Assembly: GCF_965200585.1 (NCBI RefSeq)
Contig: NZ_OZ241361.1
Length of the DNA: 64,000 nucleotides
Source: Bacterioplanoides sp965200585
GTDB lineage: Bacteria > Pseudomonadota > Gammaproteobacteria > Pseudomonadales > Oceanobacteraceae
Reading direction: 5' to 3' (one strand)
Shown: positions 34,383 through 43,341 of the stretch, one piece after another
Layout of the letters: each line of letters begins with the position of its first letter
Position numbering within the stretch: the stretch's first letter is position 1
Translations under genes and position numbers: made by a program
Notes under the pieces: generated by a model
Database searches by the model: none
What the model saw: only the letters and a program-made list of their open reading frames with translations
What the model was told of the DNA's origin: nothing

Positions 34383-34748
34383 ATGATTGATTATTTACCC
34401 ATCAGCCAGGGCAACTGCCTGGCCTTTCGTGTCAGCGGCAGTGTATCTCTGGAGCAAGAAGAACACTGGATTCGTGAACTACAGAGCATCATTGATGAGA
34501 GCGGTACTATCCGCATGATGATGATTCTTGAAGAAGATGCTTATTGGGGCATTCAGGCTGGCATTGAAGATCTGAAGTTTGCTCTGAAACACTCCAGAGA
34601 ATTTGAAAAAATCGCCATTGTGTCAAACAGCCAGGTGATGAAATGGTTGGTCAGTATTGATGATTTTTTCGCCTCCTTTCTGAATATCCACGAAAAACAT
34701 TTCTTACCCGAACAACAAGCGGAAGCCTGGCAATGGCTTCAGGAATAA
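34383..34748 (+). CDS. SpoIIAA-like (STAS-fold) protein
   Basis: This encodes a 121-aa protein of the SpoIIAA-like family (PF11964). The pattern EQEEHWIRELQSIIDESGTI, then DLKFALKHSREFEKIAIVSN and WLVSIDDFFASF, is the family core. GGAGGGACAGCT precedes the ATG. These small cytoplasmic proteins have no established function. Confidence 0.82.
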   Translation: MIDYLPISQGNCLAFRVSGSVSLEQEEHWIRELQSIIDESGTIRMMMILEEDAYWGIQAGIEDLKFALKHSREFEKIAIVSNSQVMKWLVSIDDFFASFLNIHEKHFLPEQQAEAWQWLQE

Positions 34749-34859
34749 ATAAATTCATTGAGCTTCAGCACACTAAAACAGATCAGTGAATTGCAATGCC
34801 CAATAGCGATAGGCATAATCATTTGCAATTAGTTCCTATTTGCAAAAGATGGAGTCATC

Positions 34860-35360
34860 ATGAAGGCATTATCAGACACCCTGATCACCGCAGCAGCATT
34901 AAGCAGCGCACTGGCCCTGAGTACGACGGCTTATGCCGCCAATAACAGCCTGACCACTTACCAACAACAGGCAAAAACACTGCTGGAAATGCTTGAAAAC
35001 CAATCACAAGGTATTGAAGCAGCCTCAGAAAAACTGGTGTCTGACAGCCTGCCTATTGTTGATGCATTTATTGTGAAATACCCGGAATGTACCGAATACC
35101 TGACAGCACTGAAGCAAGCTGCGGAGAAGATCCCAACTCTGCCACTGGCTGAAATTGAAAGTGGCTACCACGCTGATGGCCAGCTGCCAGAACTGAAAAA
35201 CGCGCAGTGCTACCACGCTAAAGATTTATTAGTACACCCGGCTACCGTTCAGGCAATGGCGAAAATCGGCATTAACACCGAACAGGATTGGGAAAGCGCT
35301 GAACACGAAATTGAAGAAGTGATTGAACACTTCAGCCAGGTTCAGGCGGCAATGAAATAA
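34860..35360 (+). CDS. Small secreted protein, unknown
   Basis: This encodes a 166-aa protein with a signal peptide (ending AYA-AN near residue 27) and a helical mature part (TYQQQAKTLLEMLENQSQG, two Cys at the PECTE and AQCYH positions, which could form a disulfide). The family is not recognised. The upstream stretch has repeated ATTTGCAA sites (34825-34850). A terminator follows. Confidence 0.65.
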   Translation: MKALSDTLITAAALSSALALSTTAYAANNSLTTYQQQAKTLLEMLENQSQGIEAASEKLVSDSLPIVDAFIVKYPECTEYLTALKQAAEKIPTLPLAEIESGYHADGQLPELKNAQCYHAKDLLVHPATVQAMAKIGINTEQDWESAEHEIEEVIEHFSQVQAAMK

Positions 35361-35375
35361 TTAATTGCCATGAAT

Positions 35376-35416
35376 AAAAATGCCCGGATCAGTTATCAAC
35401 TGAACCGGGCATTTTT
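35376..35416. terminator. Bidirectional terminator, secreted protein / cysS
   Basis: AAAAATGCCCGG and CCGGGCATTTTT arms, with inner CAGTT/AACTG pairing, form a long hairpin between the convergent gene at 34860 and cysS. Confidence 0.88.
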
Positions 35417-35451
35417 ATATTTAAGCTCACCAAAAACGTGTTTAAAAAGCG

Positions 35452-36846
35452 TTAACTTTTCGACCAGCTCGTTCCTTCCGGGCCGTCTTTCAGCACAATG
35501 CCTTTGGCCGCCAACTCATCGCGCACCTGATCAGCAGTACCCCAGTCTTTATTGGCTTTGGCTTCAGCACGTTTTTCGAGCATTTGCTGAATCCAGCTTT
35601 CTTCGCTGTCATCAACATCGCCTTTAAAGAAGGCTTCCGGATCAGTTTGTAACGTGCCTAATACATCACCCAGTTTTTTCAGCAAAGCTGCCAATGAGTT
35701 CTTTTCATCACCTTCGGCTTTGTTGATGGCAGTAACCAGTTCGAACAAGACTGAAATAGCTTGTGGTGTATTAAAGTCGTCATCCATCGCCGCTTCAAAA
35801 CGCTGGGCGTAATCACTCTCTGCCTCTAAAGACGCTAAAGATTCTGGAGCTACAACTGAAGTATCAGCAGATTGCAGCGCCGTATAAAAACGCTCCAGTT
35901 TTTGCTGAGCTTCTTTTAAGCCTTCTTGCGAGTAGTTAATCTCACTGCGGTATTGACTCGACAGCAGGAAGAAACGCAACACTTCGGCATCGTATTCTTT
36001 TAATACATCTCGAATGGTGAAGAAGTTGTTTAACGACTTCGACATCTTCTCGCCATCGATGCGCAGCGCACCAGCGTGCATCCAGGTGTTGGCGTAGTGC
36101 TCTCCAGTAGCCGCTTCGCTCTGGGCAATTTCGTTTTCATGGTGTGGGAATTTCAGATCCGGGCCACCACCGTGAATATCGAAATTATTGCCTAAGCAGC
36201 AGGTCGACATAGCAGAACATTCGATGTGCCAGCCCGGACGACCTTCACCCCAGGGTGATGTCCAGGACGGCTCACCCGGCTTGGCGGATTTCCATAACAC
36301 GAAGTCCAGCGGATCTTCTTTTTCATCGGCGACATCAACACGTGCACCACTTTCCAGCTCTTCTAAGATTTTGCCAGATAGTTTGCCGTAGCCATCAAAT
36401 TTGCGAACACGGTAATACACATCACCGTTCGAGGCGGCATAAGCAAAACCTTTGTCGATCAGGGTTTGCACCATCGCCAGAATGCCATCAATGTGTTCGG
36501 TGGCTTTGGGTTCTGAGTTCGGCGCAATCACGCCCAGCTTGGTGAAATCTTCGTTCATGGCATCAACCATACGATCCACCAGCACATTAAACGGCTCGCC
36601 GTTTTCGTTGGCACGGTTAATGATTTTATCGTCGATGTCGGTGATATTACGGATGTAATTCACCTCATAACCTTTGTGGCGCAGGTAACGTACGATCACG
36701 TCGAACGCCACCATCACCCGACCATGACCCATATGACAGTAGTCGTAGACGGTCATGCCACACACGTACATGCCCACCTTGCCATCAACCAGAGGTTTAA
36801 ATGCTTCTTTCTGACGCGTCAGCGTGTTGTAGATGGTTAAAGCCAT
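35452..36846 (-). CDS. cysS: Cysteinyl-tRNA synthetase
   Basis: This encodes a 464-aa class I synthetase that charges tRNA-Cys. The HIGH motif is HMGH (residues 38-41, in YCHMGHGRVM), the zinc ligand Cys29 is in MYVCGMTVYD, and the KMSKS motif is in GEKMSKSLNN. It ends in the C-terminal anticodon domain (DQVRDELAAKGIVLKDGPEG). The copy B paired-hairpin repeat lies between cysS and glnS. Confidence 0.97.
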   Translation of the reverse strand: MALTIYNTLTRQKEAFKPLVDGKVGMYVCGMTVYDYCHMGHGRVMVAFDVIVRYLRHKGYEVNYIRNITDIDDKIINRANENGEPFNVLVDRMVDAMNEDFTKLGVIAPNSEPKATEHIDGILAMVQTLIDKGFAYAASNGDVYYRVRKFDGYGKLSGKILEELESGARVDVADEKEDPLDFVLWKSAKPGEPSWTSPWGEGRPGWHIECSAMSTCCLGNNFDIHGGGPDLKFPHHENEIAQSEAATGEHYANTWMHAGALRIDGEKMSKSLNNFFTIRDVLKEYDAEVLRFFLLSSQYRSEINYSQEGLKEAQQKLERFYTALQSADTSVVAPESLASLEAESDYAQRFEAAMDDDFNTPQAISVLFELVTAINKAEGDEKNSLAALLKKLGDVLGTLQTDPEAFFKGDVDDSEESWIQQMLEKRAEAKANKDWGTADQVRDELAAKGIVLKDGPEGTSWSKS

Positions 36847-36891
36847 AGTCTTTTATTTGCTCGTCTAACTGTTTGTGTGTGATTTAGTTTT

Positions 36892-36999
36892 AAATCTTCA
36901 GCCATAATTTTTAGCCGCCGTGCCGAAGGGCCATCCCTAGCCCTGCCGCACGGCCGCAACATCCATGTTGCTGCTTTTAAAAATTATGCCTGAACATTT
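36892..36999. repeat. Paired-hairpin intergenic repeat, copy B (108 bp)
   Basis: 22-bp arms (36892-36913 and 36978-36999, 20 of 22 pairing) enclose CCGAAGGGCCATCCCT and GCAACAT-CC-ATGTTGC hairpins. The core aligns base for base with copy A (for example CATCCCT and CGCAACATCC-TGTTGCTGCT), while the arms differ in sequence but keep pairing. Confidence 0.85.
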
Positions 37000-37039
37000 T
37001 TCTGCTTCAGTATTTTCGGGTTCCGTACTTACTGCGCTA

Positions 37040-38788
37040 TTATTGCGTTAAAGACTTATCTTCACGCAAACCAATGGTCAGGTTAAATACCGGCTTATCA
37101 GCAGAGTGATCGTATCGATCCGCCACGTAATAACCTTCACGCTCAAACTGGAAGTTTGATTCTGGCACTACATCAGCCAGCGCAGGTTCGATAAAGGCCG
37201 TGGTAATGTGCAGAGAGTCTTTATTAACGTGATCCATAAAGTCACCCTCCTCTTTCTCTGGCGTCGCGCTGGTAAACAGACGTGAATACACGCGTAATTC
37301 TGCTTCTTTGCTATGCGTCGCCGATACCCAGTGAACCACACCTTTTGGCTTATCACCGTCTTCCGGATCCAGACCCAGCGTATTTTCAATCAGCTTGGCG
37401 TGCACCAGAACCACGTTATCTTGTTCGTCTTTTTCATAGCCGGTTGCTTCCAGCACGTAAGAATGACGCAGACGAATACGCTTGCCCGGGGTGAACTTCT
37501 TCTTAAATTTCTTGCTGTATTCTTCTTTGAAGTCATCCTGATCGATATACAGCTCACGGGTGAACGGCATCTCGCGGGTGCCTAAGTCCAGCTCGTGATG
37601 GTATTCCGCCGACAGCATTTCCAGATGGTCTTCCGGCAGGTTTTCGATCACAACTTTTAACGGCTTGATCACCGCCATACCCCGCGGGGCATTATTGTTC
37701 AGATCGGTACGCAGTGCGTGCTCCAGCATTGCCACATCAACCATGCCATCAGAACGACTAACGCCGATCATATCGCAGAAGTTACGGATGGATGCCGGAG
37801 TAAAACCACGACGGCGCATACCCGAAATGGTGGTCATACGTGGGTCATCCCAGCCAGCAACCACTTCTTCATCCACCAGGCGCTTCAGCTTACGCTTAGA
37901 CGTTACCGTGTAGTTCAGGTTCAGACGACCAAACTCGTACTGAGTTGGTTTAGCGGGTACCGGCAGGTTGTCGATGTACCAATCGTACAGTGGTTTGTGA
38001 TCTTCGAACTCCAGCGTACATACCGAGTGGGTGATGTGCTCGATGGCATCCGACTGACCGTGGGTGAAATCATACATCGGATAAATGCACCACTTGTCAC
38101 CCGTTTGATGATGCTCAACATGACGCACGCGGTACATAATCGGGTCGCGCATATTCATATTTGGCGACTGCATATCGATCTTGGCACGCAGAACGGCTTT
38201 ACCGTCTTCGTATTTGCCAGCACGCATTTTTTCGAACTCAGCCAGGTTTTCTTCAACGCTGCGTTCACGGTACGGGCTGTTTTTGCCTGGACGGTTAAAG
38301 TCACCTTTGTATTCGTCCGCTTCTTCTGGCGTCAGGTTACAAACGTAAGCATTGCCGGCTTTGATCGCTTCGACCGCATAGTCGTACAGGGTATCGAAGT
38401 AATCGGAGGAATAACGGATATCACCAGCCCACTTAAAGCCCAACCAGCTGACGTCTTCTTTAATCGCGTCGATAAACTCCTGGCTTTCTTTCTCTGGGTT
38501 AGTGTCATCAAAACGCAGGTTACACTCACCCTGAAACTGCTCCGCTAAACCAAAGTTCAGGCAAATCGACTTGGCGTGGCCTACGTGCAGGTAGCCGTTA
38601 GGCTCGGGTGGGAAACGAGTAATCACTTTGTCGATCTTGCCGCTGCTCAGATCTTCCTGAACAATCTTGGCGACAAAATTGTTGCTTACCGGATTGGTTT
38701 CCGCTTCATTCGTTGGAGTGTTATTGCCGTTGTCAGCAGTATTTGTGGCACTGCCGTTATCAGCATGGGTGGCGTTGGTATCAGTCAT
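37040..38788 (-). CDS. glnS: Glutaminyl-tRNA synthetase
   Basis: This encodes a 582-aa class I synthetase. After a ~35-residue Asn/Thr/Asp-rich N-terminal extension, the enzyme begins with NNFVAKIVQEDLSSGK and the motif RFPPEPNGYLHVGHAK. The catalytic domain and two beta-barrel anticodon domains follow. I place the start at MTDTNATH; ATGs upstream give less likely N-termini. The extension is longer than in E. coli GlnRS. A perfect TATAAT lies ~100 bp upstream. Confidence 0.95.
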   Translation of the reverse strand: MTDTNATHADNGSATNTADNGNNTPTNEAETNPVSNNFVAKIVQEDLSSGKIDKVITRFPPEPNGYLHVGHAKSICLNFGLAEQFQGECNLRFDDTNPEKESQEFIDAIKEDVSWLGFKWAGDIRYSSDYFDTLYDYAVEAIKAGNAYVCNLTPEEADEYKGDFNRPGKNSPYRERSVEENLAEFEKMRAGKYEDGKAVLRAKIDMQSPNMNMRDPIMYRVRHVEHHQTGDKWCIYPMYDFTHGQSDAIEHITHSVCTLEFEDHKPLYDWYIDNLPVPAKPTQYEFGRLNLNYTVTSKRKLKRLVDEEVVAGWDDPRMTTISGMRRRGFTPASIRNFCDMIGVSRSDGMVDVAMLEHALRTDLNNNAPRGMAVIKPLKVVIENLPEDHLEMLSAEYHHELDLGTREMPFTRELYIDQDDFKEEYSKKFKKKFTPGKRIRLRHSYVLEATGYEKDEQDNVVLVHAKLIENTLGLDPEDGDKPKGVVHWVSATHSKEAELRVYSRLFTSATPEKEEGDFMDHVNKDSLHITTAFIEPALADVVPESNFQFEREGYYVADRYDHSADKPVFNLTIGLREDKSLTQ

Positions 38789-38892
38789 AACCGTCCGTTT
38801 TTTGTACAAACTCATTGGCAAAGCTTGAAAAGCTTGGCCTGAAACACAATATCGACCTTTCATCTTGGCTGTAAGGCCGGAAAAAAGGCGCT

Positions 38893-38898
38893 ATTATA
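38893..38898 (-). promoter_or_regulatory. Likely -10 box of glnS
   Basis: A perfect TATAAT, in GCG-TATAAT-AGCG, lies in the divergent glnS/ppiB region. A convincing -35 is not seen. The same spot may serve ppiB on the other strand. Confidence 0.45.
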
Positions 38899-38948
38899 CG
38901 CCCTCACTCCCCTTTAGGGATACACGAATTCACACTCAGAGGCTCAAT

Positions 38949-39440
38949 ATGATCCTGATGAAAACCAATTTTGGTGACATTAAAATCGAACTCAACCACG
39001 AGAAAGCACCAAAAACCGCCGAAAACTTCGAAAACTACGTGAAAGAAGGCTTCTACAACGGCGTTATCTTCCACCGCGTAATCGACGGTTTTATGATTCA
39101 GGGCGGCGGTTTTGAGCCGGGCATGACTCAAAAAAGCACCAACGCTTCCATCGAAAACGAAGCAGACAACGGCCTGGAGAACAAAGAAGGTACTCTGGCG
39201 ATGGCGCGCACCATGGACCCACACTCCGCGTCTGCTCAGTTTTTCATCAATGTTGCTGACAACGCTTTCCTGAACCACACCAGCAAATCCACCGAAGGTT
39301 GGGGCTACTGCGTGTTTGGTGAAGTGGTTGAAGGTATGGATGTGGTTAACCGCATCAAAGCAGTACGCACGACCATGGCGATGGGCCACCAGGACGTTCC
39401 GGTTGAAGATGTTATCATCGAGAGCGCTGAGGTTTTATAA
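38949..39440 (+). CDS. ppiB: Peptidyl-prolyl isomerase B (cyclophilin)
   Basis: This encodes a 163-aa cyclophilin. The active-site set is visible: VIFHRVIDGFMIQGG (Arg), SAQFFINVADN (Gln, Phe) and GYCVFGEV. No signal peptide, so it is cytoplasmic PpiB. The start at MILMKTNFGD is the family start; the upstream frame is non-coding. It lies divergent to glnS and before lpxH, an order common in gammaproteobacteria. Confidence 0.95.
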   Translation: MILMKTNFGDIKIELNHEKAPKTAENFENYVKEGFYNGVIFHRVIDGFMIQGGGFEPGMTQKSTNASIENEADNGLENKEGTLAMARTMDPHSASAQFFINVADNAFLNHTSKSTEGWGYCVFGEVVEGMDVVNRIKAVRTTMAMGHQDVPVEDVIIESAEVL

Positions 39441-39459
39441 ACCGTAACACGCTTCTTAG

Positions 39460-39581
39460 CTACCGAACTTCTACTCAGTAGGTATTTTCATTCGCCGGAT
39501 CAAGGCAACATCCCTGTAAAACTGATCCGGCAGCAACGTCCTGTTGCTTGCTTCTGAAAACACCTACTGAGCAGAATCGGT
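39460..39581. repeat. Paired-hairpin intergenic repeat, copy C (~122 bp)
   Basis: Arms CTCAGTAGGTATTTTCA (39473-39489) and TGAAAACACCTACTGAG (39554-39570) pair at 16 of 17 sites and extend outward imperfectly. The core keeps CATCCCTG and GCAACGTCCTGTTGC, and GCCGGATC pairs with GATCCGGC. It lies between ppiB and lpxH. Confidence 0.75.
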
Positions 39582-39663
39582 ATCAACCGCCCAAAGCGTA
39601 CCCAGCTGCAAATAACTATTTATAAGTTCTTATAAGCCCTTTCCCAGCACAGAAAAATTAAAA

Positions 39664-40389
39664 ATGGCCGTCTATTTTATTTCCGACTTACACCTTGAAC
39701 ACGCACGCCCGGCTTTAGCTAAGGGGTTCGCCAATTACCTGAAACAGTTAGCCGCTAAAGGCGATGCCGAACAACTGTATATTCTGGGTGATTTTTTTGA
39801 AGTCTGGATTGGCGACGATTATTCTGACCCGTTTGTTGAGCAGGTTAAAGCCGCTTTAAAAGCACTGAACCAACTGGGTACGGAAATCTTTCTGATGCAC
39901 GGTAATCGTGATTTTTTACTGGGTCAGGATTTTTGCAACGCCGCAGGCTGCACCCTGCTCCCCGACCCATCGGTGATTCAACTGGGCGGTGAAGACGTAT
40001 TACTGATGCATGGCGACAGTTTATGCACTCAGGACGTTGAATATATGAAGATTCGTCAGATGTTCCGCAACCCGCAATGGCAGGAACAACTGCTGAGCAA
40101 AACCATTGAAGAACGCGTTGCTTTTGCCCGCCAGGTTCGCTCCGAGAGCCAGAGCGGCCAGAAAATGAAGTCGGCTGAGATTATGGACGTTACCCCATCC
40201 GAAGTGGATCGCGAGCTGTCAGAGCATCATGTGAAGATGATGATTCACGGCCACACTCACCGCCCGGCTGTTCATCAATTAGCTGATGGCAAAAAACGAA
40301 TTGTTTTAGGGGACTGGTCAGATGATACCGGCTGGGAGATTCGCTGGGATGCTGAGCAAGGTATTCAGCTGAGAGACTTTTCGTTGTAG
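39664..40389 (+). CDS. lpxH: UDP-2,3-diacylglucosamine diphosphatase
   Basis: This encodes a 241-aa calcineurin-like enzyme that cuts UDP-2,3-diacyl-GlcN to lipid X in lipid A synthesis. Metal-binding motifs in order are SDLHLEHARP, GDFFEVWIGDD, HGNRDFLLGQ, LMHGDSLC and HGHTHRPAVH, all present. The length matches E. coli LpxH (240). A hairpin (40406-40430) follows. Confidence 0.95.
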   Translation: MAVYFISDLHLEHARPALAKGFANYLKQLAAKGDAEQLYILGDFFEVWIGDDYSDPFVEQVKAALKALNQLGTEIFLMHGNRDFLLGQDFCNAAGCTLLPDPSVIQLGGEDVLLMHGDSLCTQDVEYMKIRQMFRNPQWQEQLLSKTIEERVAFARQVRSESQSGQKMKSAEIMDVTPSEVDRELSEHHVKMMIHGHTHRPAVHQLADGKKRIVLGDWSDDTGWEIRWDAEQGIQLRDFSL

Positions 40390-40405
40390 TTAGCTGCTTG
40401 GGTTA

Positions 40406-40430
40406 AGCCGATGTTAGTTAAGCATCGGCT
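40406..40430 (+). terminator. Hairpin after lpxH
   Basis: AGCCGATG (40406-40413) pairs with CATCGGCT (40423-40430); no clear T-run follows, so it is a weak or partial terminator. A further 10-bp dyad, TAGTTAAAAA with TTTTTAACTA, spans 40447-40477. Confidence 0.45.
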
Positions 40431-40610
40431 GATTCTGATGATCTCTTAGTTAAAAACCAGCAATCAATTTTTAACTACCCCCCCTGATAAGAACCACCAT
40501 GAAATTTCATAATTGAGAGTATCACTGAGGCTTGTTAATCACTGGCGACAAAACTTAGCCAATTAAAAGTTAAGATCGCCGTCCTTGTTATTTGGTATTT
40601 GATGCCCTAG

Positions 40611-40988
40611 CTATTGGTAAAATTGTTCTATTACATACCAATTAACAGATATCAAATATTCTAAATCTTCATCTACGAGAAAATATTCAATCCCATACAT
40701 ATTCTCCATAACAGAGCATACTTTTTTCGCATCTAAAAATTTCAACATGCACAACCGATCTTTTTCATAAAAGAACATTATTGCAGGAGATGAACCAAGT
40801 CTATTCGAATAAGTAAACTCATATTCTTCAAGCGGTAGCTTTTCTCCCTTCCCTATTGATACGTGCCCCTTCAATTTTCTCGGAGAAAACTTCTCTAACA
40901 CCTTATTAAAAAAATCAACATCATCATAAACAGTAACACATACACCAATTTCACTTGATGAATCTATAATATCTTTCATTTTAGACAT
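40611..40988 (-). CDS. Hypothetical protein, 125 aa, AT-rich
   Basis: This encodes a 125-aa soluble protein, MSKMKDIIDSSSEIGVCVTVYDD onward, with an alternating strand-helix pattern. I recognise no family. It is clearly AT-richer than its neighbours and lies at the left side of the accessory segment. An immunity-protein-like role would be pure guesswork. Confidence 0.5.
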   Translation of the reverse strand: MSKMKDIIDSSSEIGVCVTVYDDVDFFNKVLEKFSPRKLKGHVSIGKGEKLPLEEYEFTYSNRLGSSPAIMFFYEKDRLCMLKFLDAKKVCSVMENMYGIEYFLVDEDLEYLISVNWYVIEQFYQ

Positions 40989-41295
40989 GTATTAATCCCT
41001 AGCTGCAGGAATGTTATCAACAAATATATGCTCACACGTTCTAGCAGCTCCTTTCCCAGGTGTCTGATATCCGATTTGCGGCCGATGAGGCCCTTAACCA
41101 AGGCTTCAGAAGAAAAAGAAATATGCTACCCACCCTAACACTTTCTTCTGATTGCGCAACCTCTATCTCACAACCAACACAAGCGAATTACCATTGATAC
41201 CCGAAAATAATACATGATACGCTCGTACAACCTAAAAAGAGCCAGCGCTCGCTTATCACCCAAAAAACAATAAGAATTAATTAAGGCTGCACTTT
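40989..41295. other. Gap with left copy of a 41-bp direct repeat
   Basis: This 307-bp gene-free stretch holds the left copy (41119-41159) of an imperfect 41-bp repeat whose right copy is at 46601-46641. No other clear element is seen. Confidence 0.5.
41119..41159. repeat. 41-bp imperfect direct repeat, left copy
   Basis: The sequence shares 33 of 41 bases, same orientation, with 46601-46641; the centre CCCACCCTAACAC is identical. The pair brackets the AraC, HupE, truncated parvulin and glucanase genes. Confidence 0.7.
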
Positions 41296-42300
41296 ATGGC
41301 TAATATATATGTCCTCTCCAGCTGGATAACTTCTTGCCTGAACGGCCTTAACCTAAGCGGATGGAATACAGACGAGATCGTAAAGCGGGCTGGTTTAAAT
41401 AAAAATATCTTCGAGCAAATTTATATCAATAATGGTCAGGTTTTTGATCTTTTTAATACCGCAGAATCCCTTTATGGGCCTTCCGTTGGTATTGATGCCC
41501 GCAAAGGTATCGTGCCCAATAGTTTTGGCCCGGTTTCATTGGCTTTTCTCGCGTCCAGGAATTTGCGGGATGGCTTGAATATTATGAGCAAGTATAACGC
41601 CATCATTACTAATTGTTATTCAAGCCAACTGATAGAAACAAAACAAGGCTGTCACTTCGAATTTAATATCACCCCAGACCTTACTCTTCCAAGTACCATT
41701 TCAGACGTAATGATTGCAACGGTCATTCGAACTATCCGCTTTGTTCAGCCAACCCAACCGACTATTGTTCAGGTAGATATAGCGCGACCACGCCCTGACA
41801 ATGTTTTGTTATACGAAGCATATTTTAAAGCCCCGATTCAATGGAATGCCCAGCGCTTTGCGGTACACATCAAACCTGATCACCTGAGCATTCCTTCGAT
41901 GCATGCCCTCCCTGAGTTACTCGATAATCTTGAGAATCAATGCACAGAACGGCTGGAGAATATTGCCGCATCGTCTTTCCTAAACGCTGTTCGCGGATGT
42001 CTTTATCGTTATTACACAACGAATCCGGGCGATCAGGTCTGTGCTATTGATCATGTTTCAGAGACATTTTGCATTAGTATTCGAACGTTACAGCGCAGGC
42101 TGCGGGATGAAAACACAACCTTTAAACAGCTGCAGGAAGAGGTAAAACAGTCGGTAGCGCAACGCTATATCAAGAATACATCGTATAGCATTACTTATAT
42201 TGCTCATGCATTAGGCTTTTCTGACGCCGGTAATTTCTCCAGAGCCTTTAAGCGTTGGTATAACTGCTCTCCCAATCAATATCGATCTCAAACAAATTAG
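41296..42300 (+). CDS. AraC-family transcriptional regulator
   Basis: This encodes a 334-aa regulator with an arabinose-binding-like N-terminal domain (PF12625 style; IVPNSFGPVSLAFLASRNLRDG) and the AraC helix-turn-helix at the end (VSETFCISIRTLQRRLRDE, ITYIAHALGFSDAGNFSRAFKRW). It is convergent with the HupE gene. It may control the exported genes of this segment; no operator was found. Confidence 0.88.
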   Translation: MANIYVLSSWITSCLNGLNLSGWNTDEIVKRAGLNKNIFEQIYINNGQVFDLFNTAESLYGPSVGIDARKGIVPNSFGPVSLAFLASRNLRDGLNIMSKYNAIITNCYSSQLIETKQGCHFEFNITPDLTLPSTISDVMIATVIRTIRFVQPTQPTIVQVDIARPRPDNVLLYEAYFKAPIQWNAQRFAVHIKPDHLSIPSMHALPELLDNLENQCTERLENIAASSFLNAVRGCLYRYYTTNPGDQVCAIDHVSETFCISIRTLQRRLRDENTTFKQLQEEVKQSVAQRYIKNTSYSITYIAHALGFSDAGNFSRAFKRWYNCSPNQYRSQTN

Positions 42301-42342
42301 AAGCTATTAACACCTGCTCTCGTTACAACTGCCTACATCACG

Positions 42343-43341
42343 TTATATCAGCGTTGATGCTCGTTCAAAAAACCAGTACATAGCCGTTGTACCAATCAGG
42401 TAGCTCATGGAGTACCTTATAAACAGCGGGGATGCCAGCGCACTACGTTCCAGCACAGTGGTGATTAAACGGTATACAGCAAGCACGGCAACAACAAATA
42501 CTATCTGCCCGAACTCCACACCGATATTAAAACTTAATAAGGCGAAGGGGATATCGTCTTCAGGCACCTGTAACTCAGAAAGGGCACCAGCAAACCCCAA
42601 CCCATGAAGCAGCCCAAAAACACCAGCAATAATCCAGGGGAATCGAGCGGTTAATGTTATTTGCCCCCGATGTAATTTGATTGCATCGCAGGCCAGAATC
42701 GCAACGGAAAGTGCAATACTGGCCTCTACCGGCGTGGCAGCAATATCAACCAACCCTAAGTACGCCAATGCCAAGGTTATGCTGTGTGCAATAGTAAAGG
42801 ATGTGATGGTTTTAATAAGCTCAGCCGGGGCTCTTACAATAAGCATTATTGCCAGCACAAATAACAAATGGTCAAAGCCCATTAAAATATGGGTAAAGCC
42901 AAACATCAGATAGCTTGTAAAAATATCAGCCGCACTTGCCGATGTTGCAGACAGTTGCTGTAAGTTGATTCTGAATTGACCATCCTGCTTTAAAAAAAGT
43001 GTTTGCTTACCTTCCGAAATTTGCCAATGTGCGGTTAATAAAACGCCCGATGCATTCCAGGGTAGTGTGATAACGTCGTGGTTATTTAATGGACTTGAGC
43101 AGTTAAATTGAAATTGCATCGTGTACTGATAAGGCTTTTGTAGATGCTGACAATGATCAGGAAGCTTAGGGCGCGCTAACACCATTCCCTGAGGAAGCGC
43201 GGAATGCAGCTGCAGGCGATAATCAAATGCCGTGCTGGGCTGTTCAACCAATGAAAGGTTAACGATACCAAGATCATGAGCAAGAACAGGCGGGTGTAAA
43301 AAAACCGAGACCAACAACAAAAACCAGTAATACCGCTTCAT
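42343..43341 (-). CDS. HupE/UreJ-family membrane protein
   Basis: This encodes a 332-aa protein with a signal peptide (ending VLA-HD), a periplasmic N-terminal ~140 residues, and about six membrane helices with FGFTHILMGFDHLLFVLAIM and GLLHGLGFAGAL. These His/Asp-rich helices are the HupE/UreJ family hallmark and suggest nickel or another metal. Its start overlaps the stop of the truncated parvulin gene by 4 bp (ATGA). Confidence 0.85.
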   Translation of the reverse strand: MKRYYWFLLLVSVFLHPPVLAHDLGIVNLSLVEQPSTAFDYRLQLHSALPQGMVLARPKLPDHCQHLQKPYQYTMQFQFNCSSPLNNHDVITLPWNASGVLLTAHWQISEGKQTLFLKQDGQFRINLQQLSATSASAADIFTSYLMFGFTHILMGFDHLLFVLAIMLIVRAPAELIKTITSFTIAHSITLALAYLGLVDIAATPVEASIALSVAILACDAIKLHRGQITLTARFPWIIAGVFGLLHGLGFAGALSELQVPEDDIPFALLSFNIGVEFGQIVFVVAVLAVYRLITTVLERSALASPLFIRYSMSYLIGTTAMYWFFERASTLI

